From Nitrospirota bacterium (lineage in GTDB: Bacteria > Nitrospirota > Nitrospiria > Nitrospirales > UBA8639): a stretch of 64,000 nucleotides of DNA. The notes under the pieces were generated by a model. It worked only from the letters and a program-made list of their open reading frames with translations, did no database searches and was not told where the DNA came from. Made by a program: the position numbers and the translations under genes. The stretch lies in the NCBI GenBank assembly GCA_027623995.1, contig JAQBUF010000004.1, forward strand, positions 1-64,000. Reading direction: 5' to 3'. Shown here piece by piece: positions 16,637 through 25,123 of this stretch. Each line of letters begins with the position of its first letter. Position 1 is the first letter of the stretch.

Positions 16637-16756
16637 TCAAACATAAAACTCTTGGTTTTTCTGAAAGGTCTCCAGGGATTTCGTTTCATACTTAAAGGCG
16701 TTTTAAATCGTCGCGATGGAAATCGCGGATTCCATAACCTTTTATATCATAAAAGG
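16637..16756 (-). pseudogene. Decayed duplicate of the 63-codon gene at 13556-13747
   Basis: The block matches the 5' half and leader of the gene at 13556-13747 along about 120 bp, including CTGAAAGGTCTCCA, ATCGTCGC and GGATTCCAT followed by CCTTTTAT. The ATG survives, but the frame stops after ten codons (MESAISIATI, then TAA) because of base loss relative to the intact copy. The remaining 3' half is not recognisable. Confidence 0.7.
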
Positions 16757-16889
16757 CAGCCAAGGCATCCATTCAAAATGGGAGATCATGGAATGGATAC
16801 AATGCTGCACCGAATATCATAGGTTAAGGAATATCGAACGCTCTTTCCCCATACACATTTGTTCCCGCATTCAGCTTGGCCGAGCAGTG

Positions 16890-17045
16890 CAGCCAAATCG
16901 GGGGGTTAGGCGAGTACTGTTTTAACGGAGCGCGTTGCGTAGCCCACGAATTTAGCCAACCGCGCAGAGGATCCACAGGACCGCAAGAGGTAAAAATGGT
17001 TTTGGGTCATTTTTTCAATACAAAAAGACCTCGCTGGTGGAGAGA
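16890..17045. repeat. Multi-hairpin intergenic repeat, family C, decayed copy 2
   Basis: Aligns with copy 1 (7825-8012). GGCGAGTACTGTTTTAACGG corresponds to the GGCGAGAGCTGTCTGAGCGG core, AAAAATGGTTTTGGGTCATT to AAGAATGGTTTTGGTCACTT, and AATACAAAAAGACCTCG to the right arm of the second hairpin. Base changes break several stems, so this copy is older or inactive. Confidence 0.6.
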
Positions 17046-17067
17046 ACATCCCGTCAAAATAAAACCC

Positions 17068-17433
17068 TTACACGCGACCTAAAAGATATTCGCACAAAGC
17101 CACAGCATTATTGTGCGTTTCGTTCTTCGCAGCAAAAAGAAACGTGACGTGGCCATTTTTTACGTGCAGGGACAACTGACTGACAAGGTCTTGGTTCTCT
17201 TCTAATTCTTGACCATACCGCTCTTTAAACTCTTCCCACTTCTGCGGCTCATGATTGAACCATTTCCGCAGAGCATCGGATGGAGCCATGTCCTTAAGCC
17301 AAAGGTCGATCTTGGCGTCGTCTTTCTTGATGCCACGAGGCCAGAGACGATCAACAAGAATACGATACCCATCCTGAAGATGAGCCGCTTCGTAGATTCG
17401 CTTCACCTGAATGGAAATGTTCTTTTTGGGCAA
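17068..17433 (-). CDS. DUF488 family protein (YeaO-like)
   Basis: 121 residues with the DUF488 signature: IQVKRIYEAAHLQDGYRILVDRLWPRGIKK at the N terminus (residues about 7-36), LWLKDMAPSDALRKWF in the middle and a conserved C-terminal THNNAVALCEYL. The length is normal. Biochemical function of the family is not established. It is a single gene; repeat copy C2 lies just downstream. Confidence 0.88.
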   Translation of the reverse strand: MPKKNISIQVKRIYEAAHLQDGYRILVDRLWPRGIKKDDAKIDLWLKDMAPSDALRKWFNHEPQKWEEFKERYGQELEENQDLVSQLSLHVKNGHVTFLFAAKNETHNNAVALCEYLLGRV

Positions 17434-17528
17434 GCACCGACCACCTTGTCAAAATGAAACGATGAAAGGCTGGATGTTCCTCTTCGTATTCCCGAGGAGG
17501 GATTCTCACAGGATTGACTAGAACCCCC

Positions 17529-18131
17529 TCACTTCACAATCGACGCCGTCTGCCCCCATGTCTCACTAAACACCAACTCGGACAGCGGTTTCCTCGTGCG
17601 TGGAGCCTGTTCACGTTGACACAACTCATCAGGTAGGAGAGTCGGATCGCCAGCATATCCCAAGGCCAACGCGGTCACCGGTTCAAACCCTTGTGGAACA
17701 CCATAGACTTCTCGGATACGATCCGGAAGAATGCCGGCCATTTGATGCAAGCTCAGTCCTAAGGTCGTGGCTTGAATGACCAAGTTGCCCACGGCCAACC
17801 CCACGTCATGCCAAGCATGCGGATTCCCTTTGGCATTATGATCAAACGTGGACTTGGCTACGGTCAGGATTAATACCGGCGCGAGTTTTGCCCATTCTTG
17901 ATTGCCTTCGACAAGACACGACAGCATACGTTCATATTCCTCCGGATCGCCCTTAGTCGCGACGATGAACTGCCAAGGTTGCTCATTAAAACAGGACGAG
18001 GCCCACCGCGCCGCTTCAAAAATACGTATCAAGTTTTCTTTCTCAACCGGCCGATCGGAAAACGATCGAGGACTCCACCGTTGTTGGATCGGATCGTGAA
18101 TCGGGCAACTGGTCTCAGCGGGCTTTTCCAT
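17529..18131 (-). CDS. Nitroreductase family protein
   Basis: 200-residue FMN-dependent nitroreductase-fold protein. FMN-contact segments are visible: RWSPRSFSDRPV, the ARWASSCFNEQPWQF block, the central DVGLAVGNLVIQATTLGLSLH helix (read about residues 107-127) and the C-terminal ALGYAGDP. Such enzymes reduce nitro groups, quinones or enones with NAD(P)H. It overlaps the end of the MarR gene by 17 bp, so it is probably the regulated partner of that gene. Confidence 0.92.
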   Translation of the reverse strand: MEKPAETSCPIHDPIQQRWSPRSFSDRPVEKENLIRIFEAARWASSCFNEQPWQFIVATKGDPEEYERMLSCLVEGNQEWAKLAPVLILTVAKSTFDHNAKGNPHAWHDVGLAVGNLVIQATTLGLSLHQMAGILPDRIREVYGVPQGFEPVTALALGYAGDPTLLPDELCQREQAPRTRKPLSELVFSETWGQTASIVK

Positions 18132-18624
18132 GTTTCACTTGATCCTTCTTCTTGGTTGGACCCAACGGTTCTCTCTCAAAACTATCTCGGAGACGAAAGA
18201 GTTGCGTGCGCAACGCGTCCACTTCCTTGGGTGAAAATTCTTGTTGAAGGAACGGTCGCATAAACTCCGCATGCAGAGGAAACACTTTATGAAAGAGCTC
18301 TTCTCCAGCAGTGGTTAATTGGATATGAATGGCTCGGCGATCCCCCTCGACGGTGTGCCGTGCCAATAATCCTTTGGCTTCCAATCGATCCAACACCCCA
18401 GTCAGCGTACCTTTGGTAATAAGCGTGGCATTTCCTAGTTCGGCACAGGTCAGGCCCTCCGTGCCACCAAGTTCGGCCAACACATCAAATTGCGGCCCTG
18501 TCAGCCCCAGACTTTCAATATGTCGACTCCCCACTCGGTAAAACCCTAAATAGGCCTGAACCAATGGACGAATGAGTCGCAAATAGGGATCTCGTTGAAA
18601 ATCTTGAATGGTGTTACGCGCCAT
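18115..18624 (-). CDS. MarR family transcriptional regulator
   Basis: 169 residues. A winged helix-turn-helix of MarR type is seen in the centre: GLTGPQFDVLAEL, TCAELGNATLITKGTLTGVLDRLEAKGLL (recognition helix) and the wing HTVEGDRRAIHIQLT. The C-terminal helix forms the dimer. It precedes and overlaps the nitroreductase gene, so it probably controls this small operon in response to a phenol, quinone or similar ligand. Confidence 0.92.
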   Translation of the reverse strand: MARNTIQDFQRDPYLRLIRPLVQAYLGFYRVGSRHIESLGLTGPQFDVLAELGGTEGLTCAELGNATLITKGTLTGVLDRLEAKGLLARHTVEGDRRAIHIQLTTAGEELFHKVFPLHAEFMRPFLQQEFSPKEVDALRTQLFRLRDSFEREPLGPTKKKDQVKHGKAR

Positions 18625-18699
18625 ACTTTCGCACTCTCCCCATGTCTGTCAGTTTCAATGTCACCAATGTTTCATGGCCATTCCTGAGGTCAACACGCA

Positions 18700-19302
18700 T
18701 CACTCTCCTATATCTGGATATTCGATCGACCCAGTCCGAAAAAAGGCTGCTGGGTCTGGAACGATCCACGCCACGTCTTCCACAATTTCCAACAGGGGAA
18801 TCTCGGCTTCTTCTGAATCATCGAGGAGGTTGTGGGTAGTCTCGGGTTCCGGCTCTTCGTCAAACTCGTCATTTGCAAACAGGTCATCTTCATCTGAGAG
18901 GGATCGAAGCAAAAAATCCGTATCCCAAAAATAAATGGTGATCATGGCCTCTTCGTCCACTTGGCCAATACGAAAGGCCCCTATCGTCCGTAAGGCCTGA
19001 GCATCATCTTCGACCAACTCATTATGAATCGCGCAAAAGTTCTGCAGACATTCGTAGAGCAACAACCAGTGAATATCGGTCAGCAGATAGACCGAAGCAT
19101 CTCTGGTCGCCGCTAACAATTGGCCCATCATGCGAATCGCCGTATAGGGACTACAGGCCACCGAGGTATAAGGATAGAGCCCTTCCCATGAGTCAATCGC
19201 TCCCCCATCAGCCAACATTTTCACCTCGGTCATTTCACTCAACAAGGCTTCTTGCAAAATGGCTTCAAACGCCGCGTCTGGTTTCGTACGAAAGTAAATC
19301 AC
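18700..19302 (-). CDS. Acidic hypothetical protein
   Basis: 200 residues, no family recognised. The N-terminal 120 residues look like a compact alpha/beta domain (MIYFRTKPDAAF, WEGLYPYTSVACSPYTA, DASVYLLTDIHWLLLYECL). It is followed by a very acidic linker (SDEDDLFANDEFDEEPEPE) and a short hydrophobic tail (EIPLLEIVEDVAWIVPDP). No signal peptide or membrane segment. The start region follows a plausible promoter gap of 130 bp. It is a single gene facing away from repeat copy R2. Confidence 0.6.
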   Translation of the reverse strand: MIYFRTKPDAAFEAILQEALLSEMTEVKMLADGGAIDSWEGLYPYTSVACSPYTAIRMMGQLLAATRDASVYLLTDIHWLLLYECLQNFCAIHNELVEDDAQALRTIGAFRIGQVDEEAMITIYFWDTDFLLRSLSDEDDLFANDEFDEEPEPETTHNLLDDSEEAEIPLLEIVEDVAWIVPDPAAFFRTGSIEYPDIGE

Positions 19303-19435
19303 AACAATATATTACTCCATAAATGATGGGGTATGAGCATCAATCGTCGCATGATCATTCCCCCTCAACCACCTCATGAACCATCAAAGAAAAAGGGTAC
19401 ACGATTCACCGATGCCTGGCGAATGCTTCTCTTTT

Positions 19436-19625
19436 GGGCCTGTTGAATATTTCATGCCCAAAACCCATGAATGCTCGAGATAAGACGACCAGCATCAGTG
19501 AGAGGGAATGTTCAAAAAAGTCCGTCCAGGAAGGCCGCAGTCATTTTGACGCGCGGAGCGTACTCTCAGTACGTGAGCACGGCAAAATGGCGAGAACGCT
19601 GCTGGCGGCTTTTTTCAACATTCCC
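19436..19625. repeat. Palindromic intergenic repeat, family R, copy 2
   Basis: Outer part begins GGGCCTGTTGAATATTTCAT. The inner module 19504-19625 has inverted ends GGGAATGTTCAAAAAAG and CTTTTTTCAACATTCCC (16 of 17 match) and an inner GTACTCTCAGTAC hairpin. The module could be read as short proteins on either strand, but the same reading differs between copies, so I treat it as non-coding. Confidence 0.8.
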
Positions 19626-19756
19626 CTTTTAAACACTCCCACTGAGCGGAGCAACCCTGGCATGACATGCGGAATCATCAAGCCCTTGGCTTGAATGTAG
19701 ATGGGATTATTGTGGTTTGAGAAGATCAAAAAGAAAAAAACGGCGAGAAGACCGAT

Positions 19757-21070
19757 CTAGATGGAGGTGTGTTGCCTCTCGGGCAAAAAACACAAGTCAT
19801 CTTGAACACCTTCTTCGAAGGGATTCAAGAGTCGCAACACACGAATGGGTTTTTGGCCAGACTGGCACTCTGACAAATCTACAACTCGGAAGGATAGAAG
19901 CTTTTCTCGGGTTTTACTCCACACAAGCTTCACCCTTGGAAGCATATGATCCGCCTGGTTGATCCCAATGACCCAACCTCGCTCCCCGGTGCTCAGTTCA
20001 ACCAAACTGCCCACAGGATATAAGCCCAAACATTGGATGAGGGCTTCAACCCATTCCATGGAAAATTTCCCCTCAATGCCTAATTGATACAACCGACGAA
20101 TGGCGAGCCCCGGTGGAAGTGGTGGACGCCCTCCCCGCTTGCTGACCAACGCATCATAACGATCTACCAAACCCACGAGCTGAGATAAGGGCGAAATCGT
20201 CTTCCCTTGGCGTCCCCATGGATACCCGGCCCCATCCACCCGTTCATGATGCTCAAGGACAATACGACGCGAGGCTTCGGCAATGTCTTCCGTGTTGGCT
20301 AAAATCGATGCGCCAAGTTTGGGGTGGGTCATATACAAATTGCGCTCTTCTGGAGAAAACGCACCTTTTTTGAAGAGAAGATTGCGTGGCAAACGAAGCT
20401 GTCCCACATCGTGGAGCAATGCGCCAATCGCCAAAGCCTGGAGTTGTTGCTCATACATTTTCGACCGATACCCCACCACTAAGGCCAACACACACACATC
20501 AACCGCATGGGAAAACAGGGAAGCATCAAATTGCATCATCCGTTGTAACTGCGCATCGGCCAGCACACAGCCCTCGCGAGCCTTAATACAATCAAATAAG
20601 GTCTGGGTCACGTTCTGCAAAGGGCCTGATTCTAAGGCCACCCCAGTTTTTATCCCCTCAAACACTCGTTTAATGGAGGAGATAGCCTCAGACCGCACTC
20701 CTTGAGCCATATAAAGCTCTTCTTCAAAAGTATCCAGGTCAAAGCTTTTTCCTAAAGATTCGTTCACCTCATCCTCTTCTGATACTCCTGGAGGTTCATG
20801 ATGCATTTCGGCCAACCCGGGCATCGGAGAAGGCTCAATACTTCCCTGAGTTTTCAGGATCCCCGATTCGCAAGCGGAATCCTGCACATCAGGGCCCTGT
20901 TCGGTGTCAATAGTCACTTCCCGAACACCTGATTTCATGAGTTGACGAATATCGGCGTACGACTTCACCGGTCCTCGATGAAACCATAACGGAGATTTGA
21001 ACCACGACTGATCCAGACCGAGCAAATGCATTCCTGGCTTGAGCTGTTCAACGGGAATTCGTCGTTTCAT
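19757..21070 (-). CDS. HD-GYP domain protein with N-terminal DUF3391
   Basis: 437 residues. Residues 1-60 are DUF3391 (VEQLKPGMHLLGLDQSWFKSPLW, then a DIRQLMKSGVREVTID helix-strand). The middle and C-terminal part is HD-GYP: ALLHDVGQLRLP with the HD pair, ILANTEDIAEASRRIVLEHHERVDGAGYP with the GYP signature, and SQLVGLVDRYDALVS. HD-GYP enzymes degrade cyclic di-GMP. The HHERVDGAGYP form is close to the active consensus. The final 90 residues form a small domain (VGSLVELSTGERGWVIGIN) often seen in this subgroup. It is a single gene. Confidence 0.92.
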   Translation of the reverse strand: MKRRIPVEQLKPGMHLLGLDQSWFKSPLWFHRGPVKSYADIRQLMKSGVREVTIDTEQGPDVQDSACESGILKTQGSIEPSPMPGLAEMHHEPPGVSEEDEVNESLGKSFDLDTFEEELYMAQGVRSEAISSIKRVFEGIKTGVALESGPLQNVTQTLFDCIKAREGCVLADAQLQRMMQFDASLFSHAVDVCVLALVVGYRSKMYEQQLQALAIGALLHDVGQLRLPRNLLFKKGAFSPEERNLYMTHPKLGASILANTEDIAEASRRIVLEHHERVDGAGYPWGRQGKTISPLSQLVGLVDRYDALVSKRGGRPPLPPGLAIRRLYQLGIEGKFSMEWVEALIQCLGLYPVGSLVELSTGERGWVIGINQADHMLPRVKLVWSKTREKLLSFRVVDLSECQSGQKPIRVLRLLNPFEEGVQDDLCFLPERQHTSI

Positions 21071-21533
21071 GCAAACCTGGTTTTTAAGGGTAGCTCAAGC
21101 AGAACAATTGGAAACAGCCCATGTAGATTGGTCTTCCAATTCACCTGCATAAAAAAACACACATTCAGGACAAATTCTAAGAAAATTGAGTGGCAGGAAA
21201 TGAACGCAACTCCTGATCAATTTGTCGGTTAAATGGGGACGACCTTGAGCCAACAACCATCTTGGTTTGTTGGTGTTTGAACTCGTTCGTTTTCGGTGAA
21301 ACAGTTTACTGAGGGTTTTTGCTACTTAATTATACCTATCATAATAGTCACAAATCTCTTAGTTTTTGAGTATTTGTGTACTTATTTCAGGAATATATTT
21401 TTCCACTATTCACCTCTTTATTTTTAAAAAAAAATCATTTTTTTCTCGAATTGGCATTGCGACTCCGCCCTCTATTTCGTATTCTGAAATTGTCCTTTGA
21501 TATCTTAGAATACATCCCCCGTCAGGATTACCA

Positions 21534-22838
21534 ATGAACCGCCATCTTGTCTGCGCTTTGCTTTTCCACCCCATCATCCTAATGATCCTTTTTGCTCTTA
21601 GCCCTCCGGTCTTGGGAGCCACAATTGGCACCCCCTTGTACCAACCAAAGACCCCACCGAGTGCTATGGACTATCAGGAGGGCCTCTCTGCGCTGGCTAA
21701 GGGGGATCTTGATATGGCGAAACACGCCTTTCTGGCCACATTGGATAAAACTCCTGCCCACGTAGGAGCAATGGTCGGGTTGGCTGAAATAGCCCTCAAG
21801 CAAAAGTCCCCAAAGGTCACGGAACAATATATTCAACAAGCGCTGGAAGTGGCCCCCAAAAATGCCTTAATTCATCAACTGTGGGGCAGACACCTTACCC
21901 AACAGGGCCGGCTTGAAGAAGCCGAAGCCGCGTACCAACGTAGCATCGAATTAGAACCTAAACTCCTACGACTTCACTTGGAACTGGGAGATTTTTATCT
22001 CCAACGATCCAACCAGCCTGACAAAGCCATCACCGCCTACCAAGCCGCCCTGGCCTTACAAGCCTCCCATGCTGGTGCGCATTTTGGTCTTGGTTCGGCA
22101 TTGGCCAACACCGGGAAAATTGACCAAGCCGTTTTAGAGTTTCAAGAAGCAGGACAGTTAGCCCCTGACAACCCTCTTCCTTTTTTTGCCCTAGGGCGAA
22201 TCCATATGACGCGGAAGCAACTTGACGACGCCAGGAAATTCTTCGACAAAGCCATTCTCGCCCAACCTAAATTTGTTCAAGCATTCATGGCACGAGGAGA
22301 CGTTTCGATTCTCCAAGCACAAGACGCCAAAGCCTTGGAAGATTATGAAGCTGCTCGCACACTCGCACCACGCATTCCTGGGTTACACGTCAAAATCGGA
22401 CTCCTTCACGAACGAAACAAACGTTTTGATCAAGCCATTGACTCGTTTCGTACGGCCATTTCGATCAATCCAAACCAGCCCATTGCGCTCAACAATTTGG
22501 CGTGGATATCCGTCCAACATAACGCTCATTTGGATGAAGCCGTCACATGGGCCGAACAAGCCGTGGCCCTCGCTCCAAAGAGTAGCGCCTTTCAAGACAC
22601 GTTGGGCTGGGTGTACTGGAAACGAGGAGAATTGGAGAAAGCTGCGGAAGTCCTTAATAGAGCAACAGGGTTAAAACCTGAGCAGGCGGAAATTTTTTAC
22701 CATTTGGGAGTCGTGGAGGCGGAGCGCGGAAAAACCGAAAAGGCTGTGACCGCCCTAGAAAAGGCTTTGGCCCTGAATGCCAAATTTACCGATGCTGAAG
22801 ATGCCCGCAAACGCCTCGAATCACTTCAACATCCCTAG
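21534..22838 (+). CDS. Exported tetratricopeptide-repeat protein
   Basis: 434 residues: signal peptide (LLFHPIILMILFALSPPVLGA), then an array of about 10-11 TPR units from residue 45 to the end (for example AKGDLDMAKHAFLATLDKTP, QGRLEEAEAAYQRSIELEPK, RGELEKAAEVLNRATGLKPE). TPR arrays are protein-binding scaffolds; the periplasmic partner is not evident. The 460-bp gap before it (21071-21533) is AT-rich, with one imperfect hairpin at 21250-21273 and nothing else I can name. Confidence 0.88.
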   Translation: MNRHLVCALLFHPIILMILFALSPPVLGATIGTPLYQPKTPPSAMDYQEGLSALAKGDLDMAKHAFLATLDKTPAHVGAMVGLAEIALKQKSPKVTEQYIQQALEVAPKNALIHQLWGRHLTQQGRLEEAEAAYQRSIELEPKLLRLHLELGDFYLQRSNQPDKAITAYQAALALQASHAGAHFGLGSALANTGKIDQAVLEFQEAGQLAPDNPLPFFALGRIHMTRKQLDDARKFFDKAILAQPKFVQAFMARGDVSILQAQDAKALEDYEAARTLAPRIPGLHVKIGLLHERNKRFDQAIDSFRTAISINPNQPIALNNLAWISVQHNAHLDEAVTWAEQAVALAPKSSAFQDTLGWVYWKRGELEKAAEVLNRATGLKPEQAEIFYHLGVVEAERGKTEKAVTALEKALALNAKFTDAEDARKRLESLQHP

Positions 22839-22865
22839 CCCTCACTGACCGCTGCAACCGTCACA

Positions 22866-23357
22866 CTAGACAATCCAAGGAATCAACTTATGGCTACGGG
22901 TTTGGTACTCCCGATAATCGGGGAAGGCGTTCATCAGCAACACTTCTTCATATTGGAGTTTCAAAAACAAATCGACCACTAATAGGCACCAGACCAACCC
23001 TCGCCAAAGGGAAAACTCTTCAATGACCAGAGCCAACGTCAGCAGCAATAACGCCGTATACATTGGATGCCGAATCCATCGATACGGTCCCCCCGTTTGA
23101 AGAGGACTCTGCGGTTTAATCTCCGGCAATGCACTGAGATGTCGAAGCTTCATGGTCCAGAGTGCCCACACGACAAGAAGTCCCCCTAGCATTTCGAGCA
23201 GCAACAGTGCCGGAGTTTCCGCAACCCAAGGGCCTGTGGCAAAAATCCATCCAAGGCAAATAAATTGCACACCGACAAAAACATAGGACTGGATTCGATG
23301 ACGAGATTGACTCACGCTTCGACCTTCTCTTGAATGATTTGTTCCAACGGATGCCAC
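22866..23357 (-). CDS. Membrane methyltransferase of the isoprenylcysteine carboxyl methyltransferase family
   Basis: 163 residues with about four hydrophobic segments and the ICMT/PEMT signature GGPYRWIRHPMYTALLLL (RHPxY motif), followed by a C-terminal YEEVLLMNAFPDYREYQ. Bacterial members are S-adenosylmethionine-dependent membrane methyltransferases of mostly unknown substrate. It is a single gene, convergent with the TPR gene. Confidence 0.83.
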   Translation of the reverse strand: MASVGTNHSREGRSVSQSRHRIQSYVFVGVQFICLGWIFATGPWVAETPALLLLEMLGGLLVVWALWTMKLRHLSALPEIKPQSPLQTGGPYRWIRHPMYTALLLLTLALVIEEFSLWRGLVWCLLVVDLFLKLQYEEVLLMNAFPDYREYQTRSHKLIPWIV

Positions 23358-23468
23358 AAGCTCTTGAGGAAAAGAACCGCCACGATGCAGCCCACCCTCA
23401 AGCGCCCAATCCTATCCGGCGACAAAGTATAATGGCTCTACATGCCGCTTTAACATGAGGACGCCTTC

Positions 23469-24023
23469 GTGAAGATTCACGCCATGAAATCGATTCAAAA
23501 ATTCTTAGGCAAACCCTACATGCCGTTCATCTCATTTTGTGCTGGGGTTACCTACGACACCTTTACCCTCACCCGAATTGATCGACTGTTCGATAATCTC
23601 TTTTTGCTCCTGTATGTGACACTCCTCGGCACCTTGATCATTTTCACAGGACGGGCACAGTTAGGGCAATGGCCAATAATGCCACGGCAAAGTTCTCCAT
23701 GGTCGGTTCTTTCCCTTCTACATAAGACTCGTCCTTATCATGTTCCGGCGTTACATTTTCTCTTTGGCAGCCTGTTCAGCGCCTACGCGATTGTCTATTC
23801 GAGAAGCGCATCGTTTAATTCCTCAGCCATTTTCCTCGCGGTCATAGTCATTGTCCTCATCCTGAATGAATTTTTTCACAGCCGCCTTTCAAGCCTCACC
23901 GTGCAAACCACCCTGTACGCCTTGGTGACGTTTAGCTTCTTCACGTTTTTTCTTCCCGTGGTCACTGGCTATATGAACACCCTCGTGTTCTTGATCGGTG
24001 TGGCCTCACCATGGCGGTGGTGA
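23469..24023 (+). CDS. Membrane part of a DUF2914 protein, cut off by a frameshift
   Basis: 184 residues, starting at GTG 23469 or ATG 23484, with about five transmembrane segments (for example FLFGSLFSAYAIVYSRSASF and YALVTFSFFTFFLPVVTGY). The reading ends with VFLIGVASPWRW and a stop. The next frame continues directly as LTMAVVIRVVTLTYR, the expected rest of a transmembrane helix. One missing base near 23998-24003 (GGTGTGGCC where GGTGTNGGCC would keep the frame) explains both halves. DUF2914 proteins usually carry both parts in a single chain. Confidence 0.75.
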   Translation: MKIHAMKSIQKFLGKPYMPFISFCAGVTYDTFTLTRIDRLFDNLFLLLYVTLLGTLIIFTGRAQLGQWPIMPRQSSPWSVLSLLHKTRPYHVPALHFLFGSLFSAYAIVYSRSASFNSSAIFLAVIVIVLILNEFFHSRLSSLTVQTTLYALVTFSFFTFFLPVVTGYMNTLVFLIGVASPWRW

Positions 24024-24604
24024 TTCGAGTCGTGACGCTGACCTACCGAGGCGTCTCCACACCATCTCAATGGACGGCCATGTTCACCAGCCTTCCCGCG
24101 ATAGGCTTGGTCGCAGTATTCACCGGATTTTATTTTTTGAATTGGATACCCCCCGTTCCGCTCTCTTTGAAATTCGCAGGCATTTACCATCAGGTTGAAA
24201 AGACCAATGGTTCCTATCGTCTGACCTTTGAAGAAGGAGCGTGGTACGAATGGATGAAGGACTCCGATGATGTCATCCGAGGAGAAGGCCCAGCTTATTG
24301 CTTCATCTCCGTGTTCGCACCCACTAGCCTGGAAACCACGATTTACCATCATTGGCAATACCGCCCCTTTCCAAAAAGCGAAACCACCAACAAGCGCCCC
24401 TTCCACACCACCGACCGCATTCCCATCAACATCTCCGGAGGCCGCGAATCCGGCTACCGCAGCTATACCGTTAAACAACACCTCTCCCCAGGAGAATGGC
24501 AAGTGAGGATCGAAACTGAAGATGAACTCGTCATTGACCAAATAACCTTTATGGTTGAAGCCAATAACATCCAATTACGAAAGCTGGAAACAAGAATGTA
24601 CTAA
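24011..24604 (+). CDS. C-terminal part of the DUF2914 protein
   Basis: 197 residues from an ATG at 24011 that overlaps the end of the first half. One or two transmembrane segments (LPAIGLVAVFTGFYFLNWIPPVP) lead into the soluble DUF2914 domain: YCFISVFAPTSLETTIYHHWQY, INISGGRESGYRSYTVKQHL and GEWQVRIETEDELVIDQITF (family landmarks in order). There is no clear ribosome site of its own. It may be made by coupling, or the gene may be intact in the living cell if the break is a sequence error. Confidence 0.8.
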   Translation: MAVVIRVVTLTYRGVSTPSQWTAMFTSLPAIGLVAVFTGFYFLNWIPPVPLSLKFAGIYHQVEKTNGSYRLTFEEGAWYEWMKDSDDVIRGEGPAYCFISVFAPTSLETTIYHHWQYRPFPKSETTNKRPFHTTDRIPINISGGRESGYRSYTVKQHLSPGEWQVRIETEDELVIDQITFMVEANNIQLRKLETRMY

Positions 24605-24610
24605 CAATGG

Positions 24611-25018
24611 CTACTCATAGCGATATCCGCCACTAATGTGCCGTTCAAATGTTGAGGCTAGGCCAATGTGATTACGGTAAATGGAGGACTCCACGATTTC
24701 TTTATTGTTCGGCGCGAGTTCACCTGCGGTTTGGAAATGGTTCTTGGCTTGATCATGCTGGCCAAGTTTGTGCTCAGTTAGGGCGAGGTTAAAGTGGGCT
24801 TCTGGTAACTGTGGATCATCTTTCACTGCTGCAAGGAAATGTTCCTCTGCGGCCTTCCAGTTTCCATCGTTGTAGAGTTTAATTCCTTCAAGATTGTGCT
24901 GAGCCGCTGTGGGGCTTGATATGGGCAGGACCGCGAGAGGGCCAGATTTTGTTGCGCATCCTGAGATAATCGATAAGAATCCTAGAATCATGAAGCTATA
25001 AATTATTCCTCGTGGCAT
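24611..25018 (-). CDS. TPR lipoprotein
   Basis: 135 residues with a lipoprotein signal (FMILGFLSIISGC, lipobox cysteine at about residue 21) and two to three TPR-like units: AQHNLEGIKLYNDGNWKAAEEHFLAAVKDD and PEAHFNLALTEHKLGQHDQAKNHFQTAGELAP (each one repeat). It is probably anchored in the outer membrane. AGGAGGACA precedes the start. It is convergent with the DUF2914 gene, 6 bp apart. Confidence 0.86.
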   Translation of the reverse strand: MPRGIIYSFMILGFLSIISGCATKSGPLAVLPISSPTAAQHNLEGIKLYNDGNWKAAEEHFLAAVKDDPQLPEAHFNLALTEHKLGQHDQAKNHFQTAGELAPNNKEIVESSIYRNHIGLASTFERHISGGYRYE

Positions 25019-25123
25019 ACATTGTCCTCCTAAATTTTTCGTCCCTTCTCAATTGCTCCAAATTTTCAATAACCGGCTGTTCCCCATTGTAGCCAGAACA
25101 ACATTACGATACCATGCCGATCC

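Noticed and set aside
21250..21273. Terminator or riboswitch before the exported TPR gene
   Set aside because: One imperfect 10-bp hairpin exists, but there is no T-run on either strand and no known riboswitch core.
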